Assembly: GCA_947044365.1 (NCBI GenBank)
Contig: OX345639.1
Location: forward strand, 7,621,718 to 7,685,717
DNA from: Petrosia ficiformis
Taxonomy: Eukaryota > Porifera > Demospongiae > Haplosclerida > Petrosiidae
DNA: 64,000 nucleotides
Direction: 5' to 3'
A program made the position numbers and the translations under genes. Each line of letters begins with the position of its first letter. Within the stretch, counting starts at the first letter, position 1. Of the stretch, positions 13,201 to 23,164 are shown piece by piece. Under the pieces are notes generated by a model, which was not told the DNA's origin, did not search any database, and worked only from the letters and a program-made list of their open reading frames with translations.

Positions 13201-13814
13201 GTAGATTTGTAGATATAAATCTAAATGAGTAAAATTGATTTGCTAAGCCTATTTTGTAAATTAAAGGAGGAGTATAATATGGATGCTTGGATCAACACAG
13301 CTCTACTAGTCCTATACGAGGTTAAAACGATTTGTATGCACCTTACTTACATGTATATTAATTGTTCTTTTTACGACGAATTGTGATTACAATCTTATAA
13401 GTGACTTTTCTCTTGATCACAGTACCACATGTTGGCTCATACATATACTTCATATAAGCTCTCACCTTTCACAGTATTTCAATACTCTCATGTCTTATAT
13501 TTACACTTGTATAATTATAATACATTATAAATCGCCTCAATAGATTAGTATATTTATTCCATTTACCTACACCCGTACATGGTGAGTATGATTATTCTGA
13601 TTACAGTCATCTGTGATTGTAGTGCAATCACCTTTTTTTTTTACATAACATTATTTTTATGACCTTGACTGTATTAATTTTGCTCTATCTAATAGATGTT
13701 GAGGTAGTATACTCTGAAAAAGCAACAATAACTGAACTTGCTGTTGTCACTGAACAGACTCGGGATACAGAGGAAGACAAGGATGAGGAGGATCTGGATA
13801 TCGACGCCATTTAA
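4230..13814 (+). CDS. EIF5: Eukaryotic translation initiation factor 5
   Basis: Ten exons: 4230-4304, 4566-4647, 7326-7498, 7873-8012, 9061-9166, 10196-10381, 10665-10835, 10952-11116, 12947-13073, 13696-13814. They sum to 1344 nt, 447 aa, close to the usual 400-450. eIF5 is the GTPase-activating protein for eIF2 in the 43S/48S complex. The start [17 protein letters not shown] carries the arginine finger (Arg16, equal to Arg15 in vertebrates). The zinc ribbon is complete, with MCEQC in exon 3 and VCTACG in exon 4. A charged linker follows, then the C-terminal W2/HEAT domain (exons 7-10) that binds eIF2-beta and eIF3, ending in the acidic tail DLDIDAI. Every junction has GT/AG and phases agree. 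Introns 2, 4 and 8 carry mobile elements. It looks intact and functional. Confidence 0.96.
5890..6276 (+). pseudogene. BED zinc-finger N-terminus of a hAT transposase
   Basis: The ATG at 5890 opens 128 codons. After a serine-rich leader made of repeated agt/agc codons comes a BED finger: aromatic IWKYFGF, then CKLC with spacing to a downstream H....H (NHLLAWH). BED fingers bind DNA in hAT transposases and ZBED proteins. The frame stops at 6276 before any DDE/RNase-H core, so the protein is at best a DNA-binding remnant. An upstream start is less likely because it lies in the inner inverted repeat. Confidence 0.7.
6451..6713 (+). pseudogene. hAT C-terminal dimerisation region remnant
   Basis: Translation gives segments [19 protein letters not shown] and [20 protein letters not shown], the classic hAT dimerisation motif (YP.L...AR..L, then S.P.ER.FS.AG). 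A tag stop replaces the residue after LKW near 6512, and the frame ends at 6711-6713. With the BED fragment upstream it shows the element once encoded a full transposase. Confidence 0.75.
8128..8193. repeat. Hairpin element with GAGGG apex, EIF5 intron 4
   Basis: Left arm ttactggaatataatcc (8128-8144) and right arm ggattatatttcagtaa (8177-8193) pair at 16 of 17 positions around a 32-nt apex containing acgagggtggcatgcct. The apex resembles those of the other hairpins near 31.04, 31.25 and 50.1 kb. Confidence 0.6.
8631..8942. mobile_element. Foldback MITE, ~310 bp, in EIF5 intron 4
   Basis: The two halves are near-perfect inverted copies: acaataattgacaagaata at the left, tattcttgtcaattattgt at the right, with matching interior blocks such as catccctacatctttcattt. 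The centre is a short spacer (agctctttgtattttgcttt). No coding sequence. A second, slightly diverged copy lies at 49094-49425 and a decayed half near 30680-30745. Confidence 0.85.
9991..10110. mobile_element. Small inverted-repeat element (~120 bp), EIF5 intron 5
   Basis: Left ttcatgcttcatgt...aaataattag pairs with right ctaattattt...acatgaagcat, leaving a short TA-rich centre. It is a MITE-sized palindrome without coding potential. Confidence 0.5.
11275..11352. repeat. Dispersed repeat, first copy
   Basis: The blocks agggttatatcaggatg and attctgtggtttgtataa recur in inverted orientation at about 20785-20850. Element limits are not clear. Confidence 0.4.
11464..12028 (-). mobile_element. hAT-like non-autonomous element, EIF5 intron 8
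   Basis: Ends cagtgttagatcta and tagatctaacactg are inverted repeats, and the flanks both read tatatata, an 8-bp duplication typical of hAT elements, although the TA-rich surroundings weaken this. It contains one minus-strand ORF (11590-11919) that looks like a transposase N-terminus, and no catalytic core. Confidence 0.65.
11590..11919 (-). pseudogene. Transposase N-terminal fragment
   Basis: 109 codons; the likely true start is the methionine before [13 protein letters not shown] (an [12 protein letters not shown] opening), followed by an acidic/serine stretch (SSDDEDRDS) and a basic ASKKHK, which looks like a nuclear localisation signal. This composition is common at the start of hAT proteins that enter a TTF/DUF4371-type core. 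The frame stops at 11590, well inside the element. The family assignment is inference. Confidence 0.4.
12524..12715 (+). other. Unrecognised ORF segment in EIF5 intron 8
   Basis: An ATG at 12524 ([15 protein letters not shown]...) opens about 64 codons of ordinary protein-like composition ending near LNLHDLRGF before a poly-T run. A CCAAT box (ccaatcag) lies about 150 bp upstream. I do not recognise the product. It may be a captured 5' exon in a further mobile element or a decayed gene start; no catalytic motif is visible. Confidence 0.3.
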
Positions 13815-13974
13815 ACTGTTAAAAAGTACTGCTGCTGTTGTAACACAAACGATTGTTATTATAATCGTATTTACTTTTATTATTGTGTGATATATATGTC
13901 TTTACTGGCCCTTATTAAGTAAGACTGTCTTTACCCCATAATTATGTAACTAATTACAAAAAGCTATTTCAGGA

Positions 13975-16140
13975 TTGTGCAATTTTAATACCCCTGCGAG
14001 TTATCAAAGTTATACATACATACAATGGGCAAAGAAAGATGTGTCTCTTGGTCCAAGCTGTTCTCCAGAATGAAAGTTTATATAAGCAATTTGAAACATC
14101 TTAACATTGTTCAGTATTTTGGACTCCACTATGATCCAGAATCGGGTGGGTGCTAAAGTAATAAAGTAACAGACTTTGGGGTATCAAAAATATCAGACCC
14201 TAATTCTGTCCTTATAGAATTCCAACCTTGTCCTGGTTCTCTTTTTGTATATATATGCCACCTGAGGTACTATGTGAATCTCCTAAATACTCAGCTAAGC
14301 TGGACATATTTTCTCTCTTGGTGTTCCAATCATTCAAATTATTACGACTGAGTTTCCTAGTCCTCAAAGCAGCTTGGAGTCAGAGTCAGAGGCTGAACAA
14401 AGAGCTGAGGATATGGCACCAATTTCTACTGAAAACCCAATCAGGTCACTTGTAATAGACTGCTTACATAATAAACCACATGAGAGACCAAATGCATTCA
14501 GGATTTGTAGTGATCTGTTGCTACTTAAAGAGTCTATATTTTACAATACAAATGATACAAAATGTTCTTTTTGAATTACGCAACCAGTTACTAGTGCTCC
14601 TTCGCCTTCAGCTTTGGAACAATGAGAACGAAAAAACCATCATTTTTTTGCAAGGTAGAATTTCACAATTAGAAAACCAGTTGTCACCTCAAACAGAACT
14701 GATCATGAGGAGTGACTATCATGCACAGTGTGAACATTTTGCTAAACAATTACAGGAAATGATTTGACAAACTTCTGAACTATGAAAAAGAAATGAAGAG
14801 CTGAGTGAAAACTTTTTGAATGCTCATTACACGCCTGGCAAATTGCGATCTGACTTGGAAAATGAAAGCGAGCAAAGAAATTAATCAAATCACATCACAA
14901 GACCTTAACCGAGTGTCTTGAAAATGCACTTCTTGATGCACATACAAACAGTCAACATAATGATCTTCATCCATTACAAGATTAAGAAATTTTCAGCAAC
15001 AGTCTTTACAACCAGTGGCGTAGCTACACCAGGGCCTGTAACGGGCCTGTGCCTGGTAGTTTTTCCCGACATCCGCCATGTTTTATATAGAAGAAATTTG
15101 ATATAGAAGAAATCATTGACAAATTCGCAGCTCAAAGTAGAAGAATAACACTTTTGTAGACTATATACTTTATCATTTCGTTTAATTCTGTTCAACACTA
15201 CTATATACTAGTATTTTTCTCCCGAATTCTGTTTCCCGAGTGCGATTTCAATCAATGTGAGTCCTTGCCCTCGGCCTCATGAATAATTAGTAAGCAAAAA
15301 TTTTCGCCGCCGGTTTTTCTTTCAGGGTCCTCGTATCAATTTGGGTCTGGCTACGCCGCACCCCACCATGAGTCTGTTGGATTAACTGAGGTAACGAGTA
15401 ATTACAAACATTCATACTCTTCTACTTCTCCATGCCTACACTTATCAATACAAACACTTTAGGTGTAGCTACCACGAGTGGTGACTGGATAGGTCAAGCT
15501 ATGCCTGTTTGCCCAGTGCAAAAGTGTGGGCTTGCTAACATTATCACTGAACTTATAACTATAGGAGGGGAATCTGATGGACATGTTAGAAATGAGCTTT
15601 ACACGTACAGTGAAACACAATTATTGTCAAAACATCTTCCTGCAATTCCCAATGCTATGTGTTGCGACAACAATTTTTGCTGGTGGTAGTTTGGCAATAT
15701 GGAATCTGTTATCCGCAGTTGAAATAATGGATATTGATTCTCTTTGCTGGATGTCAGTGGCCAGCTTACCAGTACCTCTTTCACACGCATCTCTGTCCTT
15801 GATCAAATCCACATTTTTGGGAGGTAAAGATGTAATCTAAAATGGCAGAAACATACTTTCTTGTGTTCTTTTGAGAAATTACTCAAAAGCCAGTTATCTA
15901 GTTGGAAAGCATGGTCTTCTCAGCTACCTGAACTGCCTGTGGAGCAGACTACATGCAGTAATATGTCAACTGTTGCTGATGTTTACTTTTACGATAAAAG
16001 TAAAAAAGAATTGGATGAAACTTGACAATCAAGTAAGTGTTCCTTATTGCTCATCTCATGCCTCATCACTTGCTGATTTAGGAGGAAGTGTTTCAACTTT
16101 GCTAATACAGATTACAGAATTAGGAACAATATTTGTATGA
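13975..16140 (+). pseudogene. Decayed protein kinase-coiled coil-kelch gene copy
   Basis: Reading across frames gives, in order: a kinase N-lobe (VLQNESLYKQFE, then LKHLNIVQYFGL near 14100), the DFG loop (VTDFGVSKI, 14170), the APE region (YMPPEVL, 14255) and a late lobe HERPNAFRICSDLL (14480). A coiled coil follows (about 14560-14880), then kelch-like pieces: LITIGGESDGHVRNELY (15550) and CWMSVASLPVPLSHASLSLI (15750). Frameshifts and stops interrupt it throughout, and the catalytic HRD segment is lost. No introns are apparent, suggesting a retrocopy, though a decayed tandem duplicate is possible. An insertion at about 15005-15325 splits it. Confidence 0.75.
15005..15325. mobile_element. Insertion inside the kinase-kelch pseudogene
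   Basis: Coding similarity stops after the glutamine-rich segment at about 15000 and resumes with the GSSYQFGSGY-like segment at about 15325. The inserted DNA starts cagtggcgtagctacacc, a start shared by many animal hAT termini. The other end is not resolved. Confidence 0.4.
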
Positions 16141-16147
16141 AAATTGT

Positions 16148-16935
16148 AATTATTAACACGAGCGCGTAGGCGGAGGGTTATAGTAATCGGTTTGTGTGTG
16201 TGTGTCTGTCTGTCTGTGTGTTACCACGTAATCTTTGCAAATATCTGGTGTTACTGGTTCATTGACATTGCTTTCCAAATGCTAGAGTCTGATAATTCCG
16301 AGATTTAAACGATTTGTGATAATCTCGTTGACAAATGAAATGACGATCTCCAGCTTTCATGTAATTGATAGACTTTCCTCAGTCGCCATTTTCACTCACT
16401 CTGTACGTTGCGCATGGTACATAAACTGTGCTGTAACGAAGACACCAAGATTACCAAGATGGCATTACTAACATGTCCACCTTTTAGCCTTACATGATAC
16501 GTTCCATCTCAAGGTCATGAACTACTGACTCAGGGCTGTCTATCGTGTTCATTTGATTCACTTTCAATTAACTATTAATTTTGGTTAAAATCACAATCAT
16601 TTCTTTTATTCACTTTCACTTAATTAACTATTAATTATGGTTAAAATATCAAACAAACATGTGCTTGATTGCATGTTGTGAACATGTTCAATGAATGCAC
16701 TGAACCCTCAGTGTAAAAATTTACATTAATAAACATTTAAAGTTCTTCATTCTTCTCAACTCAGCTTAGACTCATATCACATACACGCACAACAAACCAA
16801 TCTGTCACATTTTTTGTCCTAGGGATAAAAAATTGCTTGAACTTTTTTATCCTAGGACTTTACTTTAAATGTTCCTTAATGTAAATTTTTACAGCGAGGG
16901 TTCTGCACTTCAGTGCATTCATTATGACTGTACTA
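16148..16935. mobile_element. Repeat family A (gcgtaggcggagggttatag), copy 1
   Basis: It starts acacgagcgcgtaggcggag, continues through a gtgtgtctgtctg microsatellite, and ends gagggttctgcacttcagtg followed by cattcatta. A second, shorter copy at 45957-46440 has the same two ends. A tail-only fragment lies at about 8458-8490. No terminal inverted repeat and no coding frame. Nested in its tail is a foldback of about 240 bp (16687-16930). Confidence 0.7.
16687..16932. mobile_element. Nested foldback element inside repeat A
   Basis: Left aatgaatgcactga...accctcagtgtaaaaattta pairs with right taaatttttacagcgagggt...cagtgcattcatt. The interior holds a second small palindrome around tcctaggga/tcctagga. 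No coding content. Confidence 0.6.
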
Positions 16936-17327
16936 GTTGTTTCAGTACTATAAAAATGTAGTTATTGTACCAATTATATACTTCTTTGCTATGTACAGAA
17001 AATGACTATAATTATAATAAATTATTATAAAACAAATTTAATGAATCAGAATTAAAATGTGCTACTATACATGATTATGATTTATGTGGTATTTAACAGT
17101 GACAGTTATTAAAGACAACATGCATGAGATGAGTATAATGTAGTTGATAAGGTATTAGAATACATAATACATACACTGTATATAGCATAATACATACACT
17201 GTATATAGCATAATACTTTATCAACTGTATATAGCAACAAAAAAAAACTGCACAAATGAAAAAAAAAATTAAAAATAAATTGTTCCAACTATTACACGAA
17301 ACTTAAGACTATGCTTACAAGAGCAGA

Positions 17328-18103
17328 TCACCATGTAATATTGACATTTTCACCATCCTGGTCTTCTGTCACATCGAATGTAAAATTGATTTCTCCTTCA
17401 GTTTGATGAGCTTTATTTCCACTTAAGGTAATTATGATAACAATAGCATGAGGTAGAATTGATAACAGTGTTATCACTAAACCTGACAAGATCAGAATCA
17501 CGGCAGACAGAAATGCTTCTCTTGCTAAGTGGTACCTTCTGCTGCTACATGATATCCATGCCTATAATTTAACATTTAAACAATAATTGGTGGCAGTTAT
17601 TCAACAAGTGATTGATATTATTAGTGTTGTTTTACTATAACTACAAAATATAACTATAACGTCAATATTGTCATACTATAAAATAGATTAAATTCTAAGT
17701 TGCTTAAAAACAAGATGGCTCTCCACCTATTGATGAGCGTGAATCTTTTACAACTCCTCACAATTGATAACCAATGATTGGTACAATTGCTATATATATA
17801 CCTCTCAGAATATTTAGATTATTTCTCCAGCTTAAGCTATTCCTTGAATTTTTATTGTTATAGTTATACTAAGATAACTCTAGAAATAATTAGGATTGTA
17901 AATACCATTATAGCTAATAGATCAGCTGGTAGCAAGCATAACAGACTTCCTGTAACTCCAGAAAATATAGAGAATGCTGTCATGGTAATATAAATCACAA
18001 GTTGCAATCCACAGAATAAATCTGAGAACAAACTTGATCCAATATCTCCAACTTTGTTGGCATCAGGGGAAACAAGACCTTCTTTTGCACGGAAGTTTCC
18101 CAT
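17328..18103 (-). CDS. Small multi-pass membrane protein, family uncertain
   Basis: Two coding exons, 18103-17906 and 17561-17328, sum to 432 nt, 143 aa. The start at 18103 (MGNFRAKEGLVSPDANKVGD) is the first ATG after a good acceptor at 18134, and a donor at 18491 (atg/gtgagt) suggests a non-coding first exon. The protein has a short hydrophilic N-terminus, two close hydrophobic stretches (about residues 34-53 and 55-66, partly split by the intron), a basic loop (SSRRYH), a long hydrophobic segment (about 85-112), and an acidic C-terminal tail with two NxT sites. The spacing recalls CD20/MS4A-like four-pass proteins, but no diagnostic motif supports that. Its role is unknown. Confidence 0.55.
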
Positions 18104-18621
18104 TATCTTTGCTTTTGGAGGAATTAGGACTGTAGTTGACTGGATTAAATGAAAGTATGTGAAAAGTAAGTTCACTAAACTGTATTTCAAATGTCAGGTA
18201 TATATTAATAGTTTAGCAGTTTGCTTGACTTTTAGTCATGGGTTTCACATTCTATTTAATAAGTAGGCTATTTGATTACATGTTGGTGGAACACATGCTA
18301 TTTATGCAAGTGGATATGTATGTATATTACACTAGAATAATACAGACTACATACATTTATGTACTATATATATATATATATATATAATTATATATAATAT
18401 ATTATTATAATAATTCTTGGTGACACAAAAATGAACGACTGTAGTGTTGAAAACTACATGCAATCTTCAAAAAATATAATATCCAACTCACCATGTTAGT
18501 TCTCCTATTAACGAAAGGAATTTTATTTTTTGTTTATATAGACCCACTGTATAATTATATAATTTATTAATTTAGGGGTTTGCCTAATGGATTACACGTG
18601 GCTGGTTCGCGAGACTAACAC

Positions 18622-18815
18622 ATGGCGGTACTGAGTCTTTATGTTCTTTATGAGTGGTTCCCAACAAAGGCAACTGATAAGGTACAAAGTTTGAAAGAAT
18701 AGTATGTGTCTAAAAAGTAATAAATTATTTCTCTCTCACTTAAGTTTTCCCCCAGATCCAACATGCAATAACATCTCAGCTACAAGCCTTGTGGGGCCCG
18801 AGAATCAACATCAGA
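18622..18815 (+). pseudogene. ANAPC1: Possible ANAPC1 5' exons (1 and 2), interrupted
   Basis: Exon-like 18622-18681 (MAVLSLYVLYEWFPTKATDK) with donor gtacaa, and 18756-18815 (IQHAITSQLQALWGPRINIR) after cccag. The pattern L.E..P ... QLQ.LW weakly fits the start of APC1, and order and strand agree with the two stronger ANAPC1 exons downstream. A transposon sits directly at the end of the second piece (target copy catcagagt). Evidence is thin, and this could be another gene start. Confidence 0.3.
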
Positions 18816-18817
18816 GT

Positions 18818-19427
18818 TAGTCTCGTTCCCAGACCCTTCTTGATCATTCAACGAACAGCAGGAGATGGAAAGGAGGGAAGGGTCTGGCGAATGGGCCTGT
18901 AGTCATTTGAAACTCTGGTATGCAATGGCGTTGCAATTGCATGGGTGCAAAGTGGGTGCCAAATTACGGTCACCATGGATACGTTATAAAACTTTGTATA
19001 AAATATGTCTAATAATTCACTGTGTTATGTATGTGTCACCAACAGAAGAACTCGAAGTACCAATATCTATTACCTGTTGCGTGTAGTGTAGTCTGCTCAT
19101 AGTCAAAAGAACATAGCAAAGTGATTTACCAAAAATAGTTGGCAAAACAACCATTATATCTTTTCCATCCATAAAATTACATATTGCTTCCCTTTGCTCT
19201 GGTTTTAAACGTCTAAATCCTAGTTTTGTAGCAGCAGCATCGATAGCTTCCATTAGGTACTGAAAGTGTTACCCTCAACTATGCAAATTGTGGTGTTAAT
19301 TAGCTGTGCCAACATTCCGGCGCAGATCCAAATGAGTTCAAGCCCATTCACCAGTCCCTTCTTTCTCTTCCATCTAGCCACACCTCCATTGGCATGCCTG
19401 TTAATTAAGGACCTGGGGACGAGGCTA
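18818..19427 (-). mobile_element. TAG-end, 9-bp TSD element with RecQ fragment (copy 1)
   Basis: Left end tagtctcgttcccagaccc and right end (reverse) tagcctcgtccccaggtcc are inverted repeats. Flanks catcagagt (18809-18817) and cctcagagt (19428-19436) agree at 8 of 9, giving a 9-bp target duplication. The minus strand carries the start of a RecQ-type helicase beginning about 175 bp inside the right end and running inward. The rest of the helicase is missing, so this is a deletion derivative. Confidence 0.75.
19017..19253 (-). pseudogene. RecQ-family helicase N-terminal fragment
   Basis: The ATG at 19253 opens 78 codons. It contains the RecQ signature LGFRRLKPEQREAI followed by motif I in the form VVLPTIFGKSLCYVLL, where the usual G of the Walker A loop is I. 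RecQ proteins are 3'-5' DNA helicases. Similarity ends after motif I and the frame stops at 19017. It cannot be an active helicase. Confidence 0.75.
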
Positions 19428-19618
19428 CCTCAGAGTGCCAGTTTTCTTGATATGATTGATTCTTTCTCCAAATAATTCTTTACGAATCCCTGAATGGGTG
19501 GAAGTTCTGGTTAGAATACCACATTTTTGTCAGGTGACATACAATGTGGGATATGATTTTTTTCTGTTTTGTTGGAAATCTAAAAATGACTTATAACTAT
19601 AAAAATGTTGATTTTGAT

Positions 19619-19924
19619 TTAACTCGTCATGATGGTGCACAAATTGAACTGCTTTAATAATACTTGTCCATTACTATCAATGTAGACTTGTATTGCCAGC
19701 CCCTGACCCCCTTCTACTCTAAATGAAGTGGGAAGAGTCTGGTAGAACTCCATTGTTATAGTCGTGCAGTGACATTTATGGAAGTACTTATGTATATAAA
19801 TGGATGTGTGAGAAGGTGTTACTGAAATGGAGAATTGCTTTTTGCGTGAAAGCAACATTAATTTTGGAACAAGGTGCTTTTCACCTTTAATATAACATGA
19901 CTTGGACTTTAAAGTTTTATCCAT
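19619..19924 (-). other. Unrecognised minus-strand ORF, ~101 codons
   Basis: Open from 19924 to 19619 with composition less AT-biased than the flanks and protein-like segments such as CHCTTITMEFYQTLPTSF and GGQGLAIQVYIDSNGQVLL. I recognise no family. It could be a captured exon, a transposon fragment or chance. Confidence 0.3.
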
Positions 19925-20366
19925 TCATGCTGTAGCATTATTGAAAGCATAGATGTAAGTCACTTTTATATGACTTGAGACACAATGTCAAACTTAGGTA
20001 TAATAATTGTACCACCATTTTCAATATCATATTTAAACCAGGTGTGTTCATTCTGAACCACTCAAAGTCTTAAACTATGAGGAAGTAGTGGTATGATGAT
20101 ATGACATAACCATGCACTACATACACAATGTATCATGTTGCATTTTGTGGAAGATTTTATTTTTGAACTCTACCACATGTGTTCTTAAAAGTAGTAATAC
20201 ATTAAATTAATATACATTACTTATATAATGATTGTGTCATGACGTATATCATATCATGACATAAAGTGTCATGAAATATAATTAATATAATTATTTATTT
20301 GTATATACAATAAATGGAAAACCAAATTAATGATTGTAATTATATCTTTTGTAATAATTATAATAG

Positions 20367-20519
20367 ATTCTGGTGTGTGCCCTTCAAAAAAAGGACTGCT
20401 ATTAGAACGGAAACAGGATTGTGATGAAAGTGATGGACTAGCTGTGTTGTTCACTCTATCTCATCCTCTGCATGATCTATGTCCTTTGACCTATCGAATA
20501 CCAACATCAATAAAGAATA
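20367..20519 (+). pseudogene. ANAPC1: ANAPC1-like exon
   Basis: Acceptor taatag and donor ata/gtatgt bound 153 nt. The translation includes GVCPSKKGLLLERKQ and VLFTLSHPLHDLCPL, which match the conserved part of APC1 (the region WPTKYGLLFER ... MFSMLHPLDEITPL in vertebrates). APC1 is the scaffold of the anaphase-promoting complex. The exon itself is intact, but I could not find the flanking APC1 exons in order, so this is likely a partial copy. Confidence 0.6.
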
Positions 20520-20529
20520 GTATGTGATC

Positions 20530-23020
20530 ATGTGATATAGACACACCTTACCTCCCTTTTAAAAGTCTAATTCATTTTCTTATTACTCCATTTGTAGTTA
20601 ACCATCAAACTTTAATTAGTCATACCTGTAGTGTAAGGTTACTTGGTACTGTACCATGATTCTTGTATGAAATACTTAAATATTTTTTCATACATACACA
20701 CCTTTGTTTATGATTGATGTCCAGTATTGCCTACACCAGTCTCAGAACTGTCCTGTTCTATTTCCTATATTACCCTAACAAAGTATAATACTCAAGTTAT
20801 ACAAACCACAGAATGCATACATCCTGATATAACCCTATACAACTATTATAGTTTTGTAACTTCATATATACCCTGAAGCAATCCCTACTAATCATAAACT
20901 TCCTGATGGACTCTTACAATAGTTGTGTAATTCCTTCATTCCTCAACAAGTAGTTTATACGAAACCCTATTACAGACTGACAATTAAAATTACAAATGCT
21001 CAATGCTCTGGTCTGAACATCTAGCCAGCAATGCTGAAAAATCTCTCTACTTGCATAGAAGTTGTTTGCAAGTTTGGCTAATATATGATCTAATATAATT
21101 ATATACATGTAATATATAGAAGAATTTCAAACCCATGAAAGAAGTGCTACACACTTTGCAAGTGTGTGATGATGGGTGTCACAATCCACACTTCAGTAAG
21201 AGTGTTGAGGCTTCCCACTAACAATTATTTATTTTTAGATAGTTTGCTTCTGGAACTTACACTCTTTTCAGCTGCCCTTTTATCGCCACCTGTTTGGTAG
21301 TCATAAAAAGCTTTGTGTAGTTAGTTGCAGCTGGATACATTATATATAGCATACTTATCATCAACTGTTATTGGTACATGTATCATGGCAAAATTTAGTT
21401 CAGTTTTTGAGCTTTCAAACAGCTTACGTACACCTGTATGTCAACTTGCAAGGTTACACTTACAATTACAATTAATTATAAATATGTACTCATAGATATC
21501 GAACTTAAACCTTTTTTTGCTCCTGAAAGGATTTAACAGTGCAATAGTTATGCTTTAGTATCAGTATGTTTTTGCTTAATTGGATTAGCTCATCAAGAAA
21601 TATTCTTCCAAAAACTGTATGAGTGTTGTCATTATTGAATTTCATCATTTGGGTTTCAAATGAAGTCTGTTCACGTTGACCTCAGAAAAATGTTAGTTTG
21701 GAATAACCAACAATCTTTTTACCTGCACTATTTTCATATCATTATCCTTTCTGTTCTTTTTTTGTGTATGTTAAATCTCAATCCATTGCTTCATTATTGA
21801 GTGACAGTATAATCATGTATTAACCTTATGACATTAAACTATGCACTGTAAAGTCATCACAGCCTAATTATGAGGTCATCGTGAATGTGAACAGACTTTA
21901 AAGATTTCCGAGTGAGCAATGTGTCCTAATATCCTAGCTCTCATCTAATGGGCGGTCTGGATATGAGGATACCATTATAAATATAGAAATGCATGATTGC
22001 GTCAACACAAAAACTAAAAGCATTTGTTAATGTGCTAAAAAGCATATGTAAAAACATAAAAGCTTATGTAATATTCTAAAAGCATGGTGTTGTTAACAAA
22101 TTATTAGATAATGAACATGATAGAGTAACCACACATCAACATCACTTATGAAGCTATCAGATGCAATAAAATAATTTGTGTTGATTGTACTGTAGGCTTA
22201 TTATCATTATGGGTACTTCACTGCATTGGCTGTGGAAGCAGTTATTCATGAGAGGTGTGGTCTCAAACCATCTCATTAGGATCTCTCCAACATAAATATG
22301 TTATTTACTTGCTTTTTTGTCTTAATAATTAATTGTACCTGCATGGCAAACAGAAATGGGTTCTTGCTTCATGTAATAATTAGAGAACATATGGTACTAT
22401 ACTAAAATATAGAAACCTCACTCTTAACCACATACTGCCTATAATAGCACTGTATATATTCCAAAGGGTCTAGGTTACATGATGCATACCTTCCTGTCAG
22501 TTTCTTCCCACCCTGTTCTCTCTTCCCATTTCCACTACCTATGTCTTATAGTTATAATATACCATGTATCATTTATACTGTTATAATTACACAGATATTA
22601 TGCAGCTGACAGTGTTTTCTTGACCTGTGATTGGACTATGTCTGAGTACATTGTGATGCACATTTCGTCAATACAGCAACTTTGGTTTTTATCAAAGAAA
22701 ACGTACATAGAGTTACATATTTCTTTTGTACGTTCCCTGCTTCAGAATGAGAGAATGTAATCATCAGTTGTTTCTGGCTAATCAGTTTGTTTAATCAACA
22801 GTGATTGATCATTTAAAATGAAAATCGACTGAAAATTTGTCAAACTCATTCACTCATTTAGAACATGCATGAATAGAAATGAAACTAATATTACTTATGT
22901 AACTGTGTATGTGTCTGTCTGGATGTATTTGTTTATCATAATTAGTTATGTGATTGATAGTTTCATTCAATAAACAAAAACATCTTTTATAGTATTAATC
23001 ATTCAAATTCCATTATTCAT
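20530..23020. other. No gene recognised between the two ANAPC1-like exons
   Basis: AT-rich DNA with only chance ORFs. The inverted second copy of the 11275 repeat is at about 20785-20850. The APC1 segment that should lie here (the beta-propeller part between the two matching exons) was looked for and not found. Confidence 0.45.
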
Positions 23021-23023
23021 TAG

Positions 23024-23162
23024 ATTTGAGGACAGTAAAGATGTTGACATTTCTAATGATTGTATTTCTAAAGTAGTAGGAGTCAAGAAAGCAGTCAATC
23101 TTGATTCAACGGATATGGTATTGGTTCTAACAACAGATAGAAATTTGGAATTATACAGAAAG
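23024..23162 (+). pseudogene. ANAPC1: ANAPC1-like exon
   Basis: Bounded by attcattag and aag/gtatgt, 139 nt. The translation ends NLDSTDMVLVLTTDRNLELY, matching the APC1 propeller strand with pattern ID.MLVL....L.LY. It follows the 20367 exon in the right order. No further APC1 exon is seen before the TGF-beta gene on the other strand at 27 kb, so the remaining ~1500 residues are absent. Confidence 0.5.
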
Positions 23163-23164
23163 GT

